Assembly: GCA_947069175.1 (NCBI GenBank)
Contig: CAMTDV010000013.1
Location: 28,647,857 to 28,711,856 of the forward strand
Source of the DNA: Scalesia atractyloides
Lineage: Eukaryota > Streptophyta > Magnoliopsida > Asterales > Asteraceae
Direction: 5' to 3'
DNA length: 64,000 nt
The position numbers and the translations under genes are program-made. Position 1 is the stretch's first letter; every line of letters starts with the position of its first letter. Positions 33,649 through 43,845 of this stretch are shown here, one piece after another. A model generated the notes under the pieces. It was not told where the DNA came from. It did no database searches and was given only the letters and a program-made list of their open reading frames with translations.

Positions 33649-34325
33649 CATATTTCAATGACAAGAATTCAATGTCTATGTGATTCTTTCTAGTTGGATT
33701 TAAACACGAATGTTAATTGAAACCGGAAGTCTAGGATGATCACAATGAGTTAGCCACTCATAGTCCAGCAATTCATCATACCATCAAGTTTAATGTTCAT
33801 ACGAATAAAAAACACAAAGCAATTGTTTTGAACCAACAAGAACACCCAATTTCGCCTCCTCGCTGCTTAGAAACGTTCCCAATGATTTGATAACCCAAAA
33901 GACTCTTCAAAAGGACTTAAAGAGGCAGTTACACTTTTCTCTCAGGTCACAACGTAAGCTATGGTGCCCTCCGTTGCCTACGGTGCCCACCGTAGCCTAC
34001 GGTGGTAAGCATCTCCTTACGGCTTCAGTCTTCTTGCTTATGGTTCACAAAAAGGTTCAGAAATCACGTAAGCGACGGCCCCTGCCGTAGCTATGGTGGC
34101 CATCAGTTTTCCTCCTCTTGTTTTCTTATCAACTCTCTTTGTCTCCATCTTCTCTTGGCCAAGTACCAGCTCCCATCAAAGAACATTAACATCGCTTATT
34201 TATGCTTTTTGGTACCTGCAAAAGCCATACACACCATAGTTATCACATTCCAATAATTAACCACATTAAGTGCGTAATATTAAACCTTTTATAGCACTTA
34301 AGGGTTATCCAATGGACCACCGTCA
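33649..34325. other. Tat 3' non-coding remnant followed by unidentified sequence
   Basis: 33649-33672 continues the Tat internal sequence interrupted by the Athila-like element (CATATTTCAATGACAAGAAT; compare 34612-34631). From 33673 to 34325 I recognise no gene; it contains CCGTAGCCTACGGTGG-type short palindromic phrases (33960-34000) that recur loosely near 37990-38030. A 10-bp direct repeat TCAGCGTGCA brackets it (33641, 34323). Confidence 0.5.
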
Positions 34326-34539
34326 GCGTGCAAGGTTTGTCTATTAGCACAGGGTCAAGGGACCTACGTTTCCAGGTCGTAACTTACCGTTGCGCGGAGT
34401 GTGCAAGGTTGATTGTGTGACCTACTAGTTTCAAGAATGGGCACCATTGCGCATTATGCGCAAGGTTATTCTTGTGATCTGTTCATTGAGGGTATGGTTC
34501 CTTACGTAGGTGCACAGTTTTTGGGACCATACCCCTCCA
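34326..34539 (-). repeat. Truncated third Tat-like LTR
   Basis: Matches the 5' (minus-strand) 214 bp of the two outer LTRs, from GCGTGCAAGGTTTG to the TGGAGGGG end, and is followed by its own purine tract (minus GGGGGACT, 34540-34547). The rest of the LTR is missing on its left. Confidence 0.85.
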
Positions 34540-34941
34540 AGTCCCCCAATCCAGTGATGCTCCTATGCGCATGTTTGCAAGTAGGTGGAGCGCTGGAGTA
34601 TAAAAATTCATATTTCAATTACAAGAATTCAATAAGGGATGGAGAAAACCTTTGTGTGACGGAAAACTTTACTCATGATGAGGTCTTGAAAATTGAATCT
34701 TCGTCATGCTGATGTTGCAGGCGAGTTGGTGAGAAAAAAGGTGCCCTGGAAGTGACTTTTGACAGTTGCAGCATGCTGTCAACAATGCAACTCCTCTTTC
34801 ATTAGTGAATTGGCAGAGAAAGTGTCGGCCACCGCGCGCGTGACAACTGTCAGTTGCCACTTGCCATGCCACGCGTCTTGCGCGGATTGGTTGTTAATTC
34901 TGCGCGTGCGTCATGTTTCCCATCGCATTAAATGCAATGGA

Positions 34942-34949
34942 TATAAATA
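34942..34949 (+). promoter_or_regulatory. TATA box of the antisense gene
   Basis: TATAAATA, 135 bp upstream of ATG 35077, followed by a pyrimidine-rich leader (TTTCTCTTCACGCC). The spacing suits a plant promoter with an approximately 100-base 5' UTR. Confidence 0.65.
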
Positions 34950-35766
34950 AGGGAACCGTCAGGGTTTCTCTTCACGCCTTCAAACATTCTTTATCTTCTT
35001 CCTTTGAAATCTTCTGAGAATTCTTGAGTTCTTGTTTTCTTTTTCCTCAGAACTTCTTTCTTTCCGGCGACCTCAAATGACGACCAAGGGGCCTGAGAGT
35101 GTGTCTACGATGGAGGCGTCTACCTTCTTGCCGGTGTTGAAGTGGAATCACTTGGTCTCCGGCTTCCGGTTCCCTAAGGACTGGGATGCCCGGTTTTCGG
35201 CGGAGGGTGATACTGCCGCCAATGCTCCAGCCGGCTACATTACTTTATTTTTTGATTTTTTCTTCGATGGTAACTTCCGGTTACCGGCAACCAAAATTTT
35301 CTTGTAATTTTGGACTTCTACCGATTCCACATCTCCTAACTCAATCCAATGGGGATGTTGAGAATCAAACATTTTGAGTTTTTATGTAGGTCGATGGGTG
35401 TTACCCCAACCGTTGACCGGTTTAGGATTTTGTTTTACCAATTACACTATTCCATGGGGTTTTATTCTTTTCAGCACTGTATCCAGGCCTAGGAGATTTT
35501 GCTCTCTCCCCCAAAGTCTTATCATGATTGGAAGACAAAAAAAATTTTATGTGAAGGCTGGCGTTATACCCCTCCGGATGCACTTTCGGGGGGTGGAGGA
35601 TATTGCTGTTGAGACCTCTTCTATACAAGTGGCTGAGTCCTGGTATAAGGACATTAAGGAGATCCCGATGGTCCAACTGCCTGAGAGGGCATTGGTGGTG
35701 GCGTGCATGAGTTTGGTTTGGAAGCCCAACCGCCGGGAAAAGCTCGTTTACATGGAAGGGGAGAAA

Positions 35767-35846
35767 AGTAAGTACCTTCTCATTTCATTATTTCCTGTTT
35801 TGTCCTTATGCCCAGACTAACTATATGCGCGTTTTTTTTTCTGCAG
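35767..35846 (+). other. Intron 1 of the antisense gene (recognised)
   Basis: GTAAGT donor, T-rich 3' end, CTGCAG acceptor; 80 bp. The open frame before it runs on 54 bases into the intron. Joining as drawn leaves a one-base phase difference, so a small indel has also occurred. Confidence 0.65.
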
Positions 35847-35999
35847 GGGTGCGTTGTATGTGGTGGCGTTCCAACGGGAGCAGGGGTGGATTGAGAAAAT
35901 CGCCCTTGGCCCGGAGGAGCCCACATGGTATGTGCAAATCCTGGGGAACTTTAAGCTTCCCAGGAATGTGGATTTGGCGGCCCCCGCGCTTGAGAATGG

Positions 36000-36065
36000 T
36001 AAGTCTTCATAGTATGATTGTTTATATCATTTGTAGCTTGCTTACTTTGTTGCGTCATTGTGCAG
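36000..36065 (+). other. Intron 2 of the antisense gene (recognised)
   Basis: 66 bp; GTAAGT donor after GAGAATG, acceptor TTGTGCAG. Flanking frames join in phase. Confidence 0.65.
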
Positions 36066-36660
36066 GCGCGTTGAAGAATTTGGGCATTAGCCCAGATCCA
36101 AAGAAAAAGAGGCGCGCGGTGCCAAGCGCTGCGGTGGAGAAGAGGGTGGCTCAGCAAGGGCAGACCCGACCAAAGGTATGTGTTTTGTGCCAGACACTGG
36201 GAATGACTATGTAGTAGTCTCTGATTCCTTGGAGGGTCTTGCGCCTGTAGGTCTGCGGAAGCCAAAGCCCGGAGCCACAAGAGATGGTGGACATTCCGGT
36301 TGCTGATCCGGAGGATTCGATCAACGTGGAGTCGAGTCCAGAGCCCTTCAAGAGGAAAGAGGGCTCCCAAGAGTGATATCTCCGCGCAGCGCTCCAAAAA
36401 GGCTAGCACGGAAGATTATAGGGAAGCGTGGAAGTTTAGATGCACTTTTCTTGTTTCCTTGGGTAAACACCTTTAACTTGTTTTACACCACTTTTCTTCT
36501 TGTTGCACTTGTCTAACTGTTTGTCATCCTGCAGGGGAAGTGAAACAGTTTTTGTTGCTCCCACCGCTCAGGTCGCGCCTGTCAAGATTCCAATGCCCCC
36601 ACCTGTGGATGAGACAGCGCAAGCGTCAAGTGCACAAGGTGGATAACAAATGCGGGGCGG

Positions 36661-36800
36661 TGGAGGTGTAGGTGGAGGTTGAGGCCGTAGAGCTTGAAGT
36701 GGCGGAGGGTGGTGAGGTGATGGTGGAACCGGTTGAGGTGGTGGTGGAACAGGTTGAGGTGGTGGAAGAAGTTGGTGGTGGTGTTGAGGCTGATGTGGTT
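36661..36800 (+). repeat. GAGGTGGTGGTGGAA-type coding repeat
   Basis: Imperfect repeats of GAGGTGGTGGTGGAACC encode an acidic Val-Glu-rich tract in the antisense gene. The reverse strand gives long Pro/Ser/Thr frames (36568-37234) that are artefacts. Confidence 0.8.
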
Positions 36801-37375
36801 GAGGAAAGATACTCCATAGGGGGCTCATGCAGCAGAGCCGACACCCGGGGGTGAGGTCGGAGGATCCGGGGAGCACCGTTCTGATGAAGGGTCCCCGATC
36901 CGTCCGGACGAAACCCCGGGTGATTACTATTACAGGTCATATACTGAAGGTCGCGCTGAAGAGATGCACACCCCTGTGTGGAAGCTGAAGAAAGGGGATG
37001 AATTTTCTCACTGGCGGCGTGCCGTGAGTGGTTCAAAGGTGCTTTTCCCCCCGACGAAGGTGCGCGCGCGTAGAATAGTCCCAACAAACATACCGCACGT
37101 ACCTCCAGGCAGCTGCTAGCTCCACCTCCAACACACATAAGATTAAAGGGAGTGGCAGAGCATGCATAAAGAACAAAAAAATTGAAGCCGCTAAGAAGGA
37201 CCTGGTCCAGGAGCGAGCCCAAGTGGCTGCGCAAAAATCAGAGCTGGAGGCGGACAAAGCTAAATTTTCCGAAGCTCAACGGACCGAAGAGTGGTCCATT
37301 CTATGGTGGAAGAAAAAGGCGGAGAGCTCCACTGCCAGCTTGCGGAGGAGCGCAAGCTGTGGAGGGAGGCTTGTG

Positions 37376-40300
37376 TGTAAGACATATCTTAAAGTATTTA
37401 AATTTCCAGTAAAAATTTCGCATTTAAACGAGTAAATGCGAATACACGTCACTACAAATTTTTGAGTTTATTAAAAACTTTATCAACATTAAACATTTTG
37501 ACATGCCATTACTGATTAGTTCCGTAACATTGAAACCAAATGCGGAAGCTTGATCTTTGACCATGTTCGGTTCTTCATTGAGCTTGATCGTCATCTGGAG
37601 GTGCTTGCGATTGCTCTAAACTGGAAACTTGCAATTATTAGTATTATAGCGAATTTTCGAAAACATAACATAATCGACTTGATAAAAAAAACAAATCAAA
37701 ATATATAGTTTCTGAGGTGGCGTCGGCAACGGTACATAGCCGCGTCGGCGACGCCATGCAGATAATAGCGTCGGGTCAACAGCCATACGAGTAGTTTAAT
37801 GCGTCGGAACAATGGTATGGTGTCGGCGACGACCGGTTATACTATCGGCAACGGTACCTTCTGCAGCAGTTTTGCTGCAAATTTGTTTAATTGTCCATTC
37901 GACCCGTTTCAAGTCCCGAACACTTTAATCACGTCTTGGGACTTATGATGACATGTCCATAAAACACTATTTCCTGTTTTCATTCAACAGTTGCCCACCG
38001 TAGGCTATGGCTAGTCACCGTATCTTAAGGTGGGCTACAAAAGATTTTCCGTTTTGCCGTTTTTGTTACGAAAACTTCCGTAACTTGTAATATTTTCATA
38101 TGTTTCTATGAAACTGGTTTCTAAATGTCCGTAAAATGTTCTCTTACATAATTAATCCGAATTCCAAATCCCAGATTCTTAATTCTTATGAATTACGCAT
38201 CCATTCCCGGTTTATGCATATATTCATTTTGCCCGTTAAGAGATTTAAGCACTTAAGCTTAAATCTCACTTCCTCTTACCTTACTTCTCATTTTCTCACT
38301 AGGATATCTATTTATTTTCCACCACAACTATACTTGTGATGGATTGGTTATAGAAAACGATATATTTTCAAATTCTACCATTCGGTTTGACAATTTACGA
38401 AAAGACCCATTATGATGCATTAAGCCAAAACAGCTTATGCCATTCACTATTACACTACCGCAAGGGTGTACTTTCTTATAAAACTCATTTTTAAACTACC
38501 CTCAAAGGTCATTTGGTCGATTTATCATTCAGGGGTGTTTTGGTCAAATTTTAATCCTTTTTATGACAAAGGACATTTAAATGCGTATTTCAACCAAACA
38601 AGCATCTTTAACTCATATTCTATTAAACTTTTACTATGTTCCTAAGAACGTAATGTCTAGAATTTAAATTACTAGATATACTTCTCATTAGGTAATCCAG
38701 TGTTCATCCAAGTCTCATTTAACTCTCATCGGACCTTAAGTCGTCATTGAGAGTTTGACCCGTTACACGTACCTGGCTCGGGTCATAGCATTGACCCATT
38801 TTAATATCTTGCTCTATTAGTTGCTATTTAATAACAATGAAAGTCATCCTCCATTATTCTATGAGCACAAAACTCAACAAGCGTCCATTAGTCATCATTG
38901 CCAAATGGTGACAATATCACCATTTGATCCGTTTGGCCTAAATGACCATTTATCATTATGAGATGGCATTATTTTTCATCTCACCCATTTAGCCCATTTC
39001 GTTTAACACTATGATAATATTACTTAAAAATCGTTTGTAATTCACTTGACCCATTATGACTTACGCCATATGATGTCTTTTTTTCAAAACTCTTTATTTA
39101 TCCGTCAACTCGTAACGGATCACCATTTTACCCTTTTACCATAAAACATGGTTTCATACCATTTTCACTTGTTCCGACCCGAATACTTCGCATCGGAACA
39201 TCATATTTCAAATACTAGTCTACCTTTTTCTTGACCAATACTACAAATATGTGTTCTACTTAAAAGATGTAAGCTTTACTTACCTTGAAATCCGATTATG
39301 TTCACCACGCATATTCGATCCGTTTGACCCGCTTCTCTCTAAGCTTCCACCTAGCTTGTCAAGCGTCAAACTACCTTTTATCATTTCGCAAGATTGTTAG
39401 ATTAGTCATTATTTATCAAGACTATCGCACCTTACGAACTTTATATCAAAATTACCATTTGATCCTATTATAGGTCAGTTTGACTTTTAAAAGTCAACTG
39501 CCTATTAACATTTGCAAATGCACAGTTAAGTTCAACAAACTCATTTAGGCATTTATCAATTACTCGGCACATTTATTTTTAGGCTACCCTTTTCTAAACT
39601 CCCAACCAAGTTCATGTCATTTCTTTCACTTAAACAAGTTCGGGTAATTGTTAACATCAAGTTAACTTAACTTTCGATTATCAATGCTAATTTATCCATT
39701 AATTGTATTATAACTAAGGGTTTTCATCTTTATGTAAAAACACATTTCATCATATTACTAGACATTTATCAGAATACTTTATAATCAAGTTCTACCTGCA
39801 AACTAGTAGACAACATGATTTCAAATACCTATTGACATTGACATAACATCAATTTCATCATATCATACAAAACCCATTTCAAATCATGTATGAACACTTA
39901 TTCGAACCTCTAATTTGTTCAAGTATCTTACACATACATACAAGTAGATGATCATGAACACTTATATATCATCAATTTCATTATATAATCAAAACCACTT
40001 CACATAAAACACATCATATGCAAATTCATCACATACCATAAGTGTAGGATGATGTTAGAAGCTAGAATCATCAATCATGCAAGTGAAATTACTTGGATTT
40101 CACCTTCAATTCCTTTGTTTTGTGATTTAGGGCTAAAGAGAGGATTCTACTCTCTTCTTCCTTCTTGTACGTTCCACACACACACAACTCTATGTGTGTG
40201 TTTTGATTTCTTTTTTTTATATACTTACAATTTCAGACATAATCCTTCAGCCCCTAAGGTTTGATCTTGATATCTTGTTTTCTTATAACTTAGTCTTTAT

Positions 40301-42240
40301 AAGTAGACTACCATGTTAACTAGGTTAAAATCCTACTTATATAATTCTTCCCAATTCATCAAAAGAATATTATAATTCAATTAGTGAAGTTCCGGGTTCT
40401 TACAACCCGACTTAACTTAAGCCCCGATAGCCCGGACCATTTATAAACTTTATTTACTAAAAAAATATTTGTTCACTTCCTAATTAACATTAGATTTATT
40501 TAATTAAATCCTGATGTTTACCGGGTTAACTTTTAGCCTTAACGGTATTTTACGGCTCATTACAATTAACTTGGTTTAATTACCAAACCGTTTTCGGGGT
40601 GTTACAAGTCTACCCCCTTATAGAGATTTCATCCCCGAAACCTTTCTTACGTAGTTCCTTGGGTTCAACCCAAATGACTTGGTTTCGTTTTCACCTGAGT
40701 GTTGCTCATATTTTAATTATTCAGAAATCTTACCAGGAAGGTATGGCAGTGCCCTTTAAGCTCCAAGGTGCATGCGCCTTTCATGTGTAGGGCCTCATGT
40801 GCTGTTACTTTCATCTTGTATCCTCTTTTTCTATACTCTGATCGAGTCGCCGTTTGCCCACCCGGTCATATGTATCTGCCAACATGTTTATTCCACGCAA
40901 ATCTTATACTGATAAGGCATTTTACAAGTTTTTAAATTTAATTTTGGTCTTGACCGATCTTGTCGGTTTAGACTTATCAGTCACCGGCTACTTTATACTT
41001 CATAGTTTAGGTACACTTATATTGCCTTCGTAAGGCTTCTACGATTTATTCATGACCCCAAATCCTATAGTTTGTGTTATAAAGTAATCTTATACAATGT
41101 TACTTTCTTGTTCAAGATTACATCCCGTCACGTTTAAGTTTATATCAACCTTTTTGTTTTCGAAAATTTTCTTTTCGAATTTATCGTCTTGCACCTATTG
41201 GTGTCAAGACATGTTTCTTTTAATATTAATCAGTTTCCAATTTCTCTCATTCTATTTATATTTGTTAAAACGTTGTTTTTAACTAAAAACCGAATTTTTA
41301 GTTTAACGTTTTCCTTTTAATTTATGTCAATTACTCGCACTGAGAAATTTAAAAGAATCTAGCATTTCTTCTTTTACTCTTTTTACTTCACGTGGGGAAT
41401 CGTAACCGGTTCCCTCTATTGGTTCAAATAACCCATAAGCCCCTTTGACCTAGCCTCGTAGTCTATTTCTTTAGGCTTTCACCTCTTCTTTTTTTATATA
41501 GCCTCCTAAGGTTAGGCCTTTAATGCATCATTCCTCTTGATTCGCGACTCCAAAGTCATTTTGACCCCGTAGACCTTTACACTATTTATAACCCGAAGGT
41601 CGTGGTGATCTTTTAGATCATCCCTTTACCCGTGTCGTTCTTTAAATGTATTTGGTGTCAATGCACCTCTTTTATTATTATTATATATATATATTTTAAA
41701 GGAAATTATTTACATTGCCTTTCCTTTATCCTCCATTCATGGTCTTTAACCATGAAAGCTAAGTTATTTTACTTTAATTATGGCCTCAGACCATGTTTGA
41801 TCCGAGTTGGTAACATTTCATTTTCTATAACTCTGCGAATCATATATGCATCACATTCACTTTTTGGATCTATTAGTCGTTTTACTTCTATTGGGTGATG
41901 ATTAGTTAAGTCTAAGCTTGTTGCATGGTCAAATGACATTGACCAATCGTCATCACCGAGTCACAACTACCATCTTTAGTGGCAACCACAACATTTTGTG
42001 TATGTTGCCAAAAATACTTTTCTACTTTGCAGATTCAGACACTGTCTGTTGGTATCCGCACGCCCGCGCGATCGTAGTCCATGACTAGATCGTTTTTCCG
42101 TTCGAAAAATTCTTCCAACTTATGACTTTATATGTCATTTTTACGTCGGTTTGTCTCACGTTTACCGCTGTCCTGTTTATGCCTATATTTCTTTACAACC
42201 CGTTACATGGGTTCTTTACCGCTATCTTGTTGTACGTAAC
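37376..42240 (-). mobile_element. Gypsy element C fragment: 3' LTR plus 3' non-coding part
   Basis: The minus-strand LTR runs from 40606 (TGTAACACCCCGAAAACGG) to 37376 (...TCTTACA), 3231 bp. It is preceded on the minus strand by the purine tract TAAGGGGGTAGACT (40607-40620) after GGGGATGAAATCTC. A TATA-like ATATAAAAAAAAG lies on the minus strand near 40210-40222. 40621-42240 is non-coding internal sequence; no pol is left and there is no 5' LTR. It interrupts the coiled-coil part of the antisense gene: the same coding sequence stops at 37375 and resumes at 42241. Long LTR, TGTAACACCC start and purine tract suggest a chromovirus-like family related in style to family A. Confidence 0.75.
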
Positions 42241-42482
42241 CAGGTGGAGGCTTGCGCCGCGCTGGAAGGTGCAAAGAAGAATCTCCAGGTGGCCTTGGTG
42301 GAAAAAGCTGAATTACAACGCATGCACCTGGAGGTAAGGAGAAGCTTCGCTTGCGGAGGCCAAGGTAGACGGTGGGTGAGAAAAAACTAGAAGATTCTGA
42401 AGCTGCCCGCGCCATCTCTGCGAGTCTGGTGGAGTCGTTGACCAACAACATGCTGTGGATGCAACAACATGGAGTTGTCAAT

Positions 42483-42548
42483 GTAAGTACTCTGTTGGTT
42501 TTTTGATCACTTTGTCTTGATTCTCATCCTGTTTTCCTTGTATTGCAG
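42483..42548 (+). other. Last recognised intron of the antisense gene
   Basis: 66 bp, GTAAGTACTC donor and TTGTATTGCAG acceptor. Confidence 0.65.
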
Positions 42549-42848
42549 ATCGCAAACTCTATCCTTAATTCGGCAGAGTTGGACGGCGTAGTGGCCAAGC
42601 TGATGGTCACTGCGCCATCATGGGTATGCGCAGGGCTATGCTGGGTTCAATCACATGGAGGATATCCAGCCGCGCTTCCACTCGTGGAGTCGAACTGAAG
42701 CTGCCGTCTCCGAGGCCAAGCGGGAGTACCACCGTCTTCAACTCCCGGTCATGGATTTGGTGAGCGAGGCGCTCAGCATGACGACTACATCGATTGTTTG
42801 AAAGATATATTCCAAGATGTAGCAGAGGTTGAAGAGAGTGAAGAATGA

Positions 42849-43249
42849 GTGTTTGTAGGATTCTGATTGTAATATCTTCAATGTAATTGCGCGTTGGGCA
42901 TTGATATGTATATATTTTTCTTTCAATGAAATGGATGTTTTTCTTTCAAGTTACAATATTTGCGTAAAGAAACGACTTTGTGTGGTATAGCGAATAAAAC
43001 TGGTAATGAACTCATGTATGAACATCCCCTCCCATGCGCATGTAGTAGGTAGTGAATTTTTTGTTCATGAGTCATGTTGCACCACGGTGTTTTCGCGTAG
43101 ACCCAAAGTGGTTTCGCGCATTTGTAACAAAACATCTCGATAAAGAAATTCATGTATCCATTTTCTTTATTAACAATAAGGCATAAGATCCATGTACAGA
43201 GTAAACAATAAGATAATAGGTTGCTAATTTACATGTAGTACCGCCTTAG
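42849..43249. other. Convergent gap between antisense gene and integrase
   Basis: About 400 bp between the plus-strand stop and the minus-strand integrase stop (43250-43252). AATGAAAT-like AU-rich sequence near 42925 could serve 3' end formation of the antisense transcript. No ORF. Confidence 0.5.
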
Positions 43250-43845
43250 CTATTGCGCATTCCAGGTCCTAGGAATGTTTGTGCCGTCCAAACGTTTGAG
43301 GGTGTATGCACCCTTTCTTAGGACTTCATGGATTATGTAAGGGCCTTCCCACTTAGGTGCGAGTTTTCCAGGACTTTCAGCGTTAGACGCTTCGTTGTCG
43401 CGTAGAACAAAATCGCTAGGTAGGAAGGTACATATGCGGACTCGCGCATTGTAGTATTTCTCGAGCTTGGATTTGAAATTTGCTTCGTTGATTGAGGCAT
43501 TTTCACGCCTTTCTTCCAAGAGGTCCAAGTCGAGTCTACGCTCGTCTTCATTGTTCTGGTTTTGCACAGCTAGCATGCGCAGTGATGGGAGGCCTATTTC
43601 CGCGGAATCACTACCTCCATCCCATACACCAGGCTGAAAGGAGTTTCGCCGATACTGGTTTTTGGCATGTTTTGATGAGCCCAAAGGATACTTGGCAACT
43701 CATCTACCCAGCCTCTTTGCGCTGTCCCCAACCTCGTCTATATCCCTTCGACGATACTCATGTTTATGCTTTCCACTTGGTCGTTCCCTTGGGATGCACG
43801 ACCGAAGTGAACACATGTTCGATATGCATTTCTTCCATCCGCTGT
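43250..43845 (-). pseudogene. Tat-like integrase C-terminal part
   Basis: The minus strand reads from the end of the catalytic core (H-P-K-G-N-D-Q-V-E, with the Glu), through I-L-W-A-H-Q and T-P-F-S-L-V-Y-G, a shift near 43610, then L-D-L-L-E-E-R-R-E-N-A, Y-Y-N-A-R-V, L-A-P-K-W-E-G-P-Y and T-W-N-A-Q before TAG at 43250. These motifs are characteristic of Tat pol. The upstream half of integrase and most of RNase H are missing: the sequence is cut at 43845/49142 by the B and A fragments. Confidence 0.88.

Larger units (their letters stand above)
35077..42848 (+). pseudogene. Antisense spliced gene of the Tat-like element, 'putative gypsy type transposon' domain
   Basis: It runs opposite to gag-pol. 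It starts at ATG 35077. The first about 230 codons resemble the plant 'putative gypsy type transposon' domain (Pfam Transposase_28 type): F-R-F-P, F-Y-R-F-H-I-S, S-M-G-V-T-P-T-V-D-R-F-R, then P-L-R-M-H-F-R. Clear introns: 35767-35846 (GTAAGT..CTGCAG), 36000-36065 and 42483-42548 (GTAAGT..TTGCAG). A basic K-K-K-R-R segment (36100) and Val/Glu repeats (36661-36800) follow. A Lys/Glu/Ala-rich likely coiled coil (37180-37370) is interrupted by gypsy C and resumes at 42241. The gene ends in an acidic tail and TGA at 42846-42848. Several frameshifts (e.g. near 35300) and a TAA near 35328 break it. Function is unknown; antisense extra ORFs are known in Tat elements. Confidence 0.7.

Noticed and set aside
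36568..37234. Long minus-strand Pro/Ser/Thr-rich frames
   Set aside because: Mirror of the GAGGTGGTGGTGGAA repeat coding on the plus strand with splice sites; artefact.
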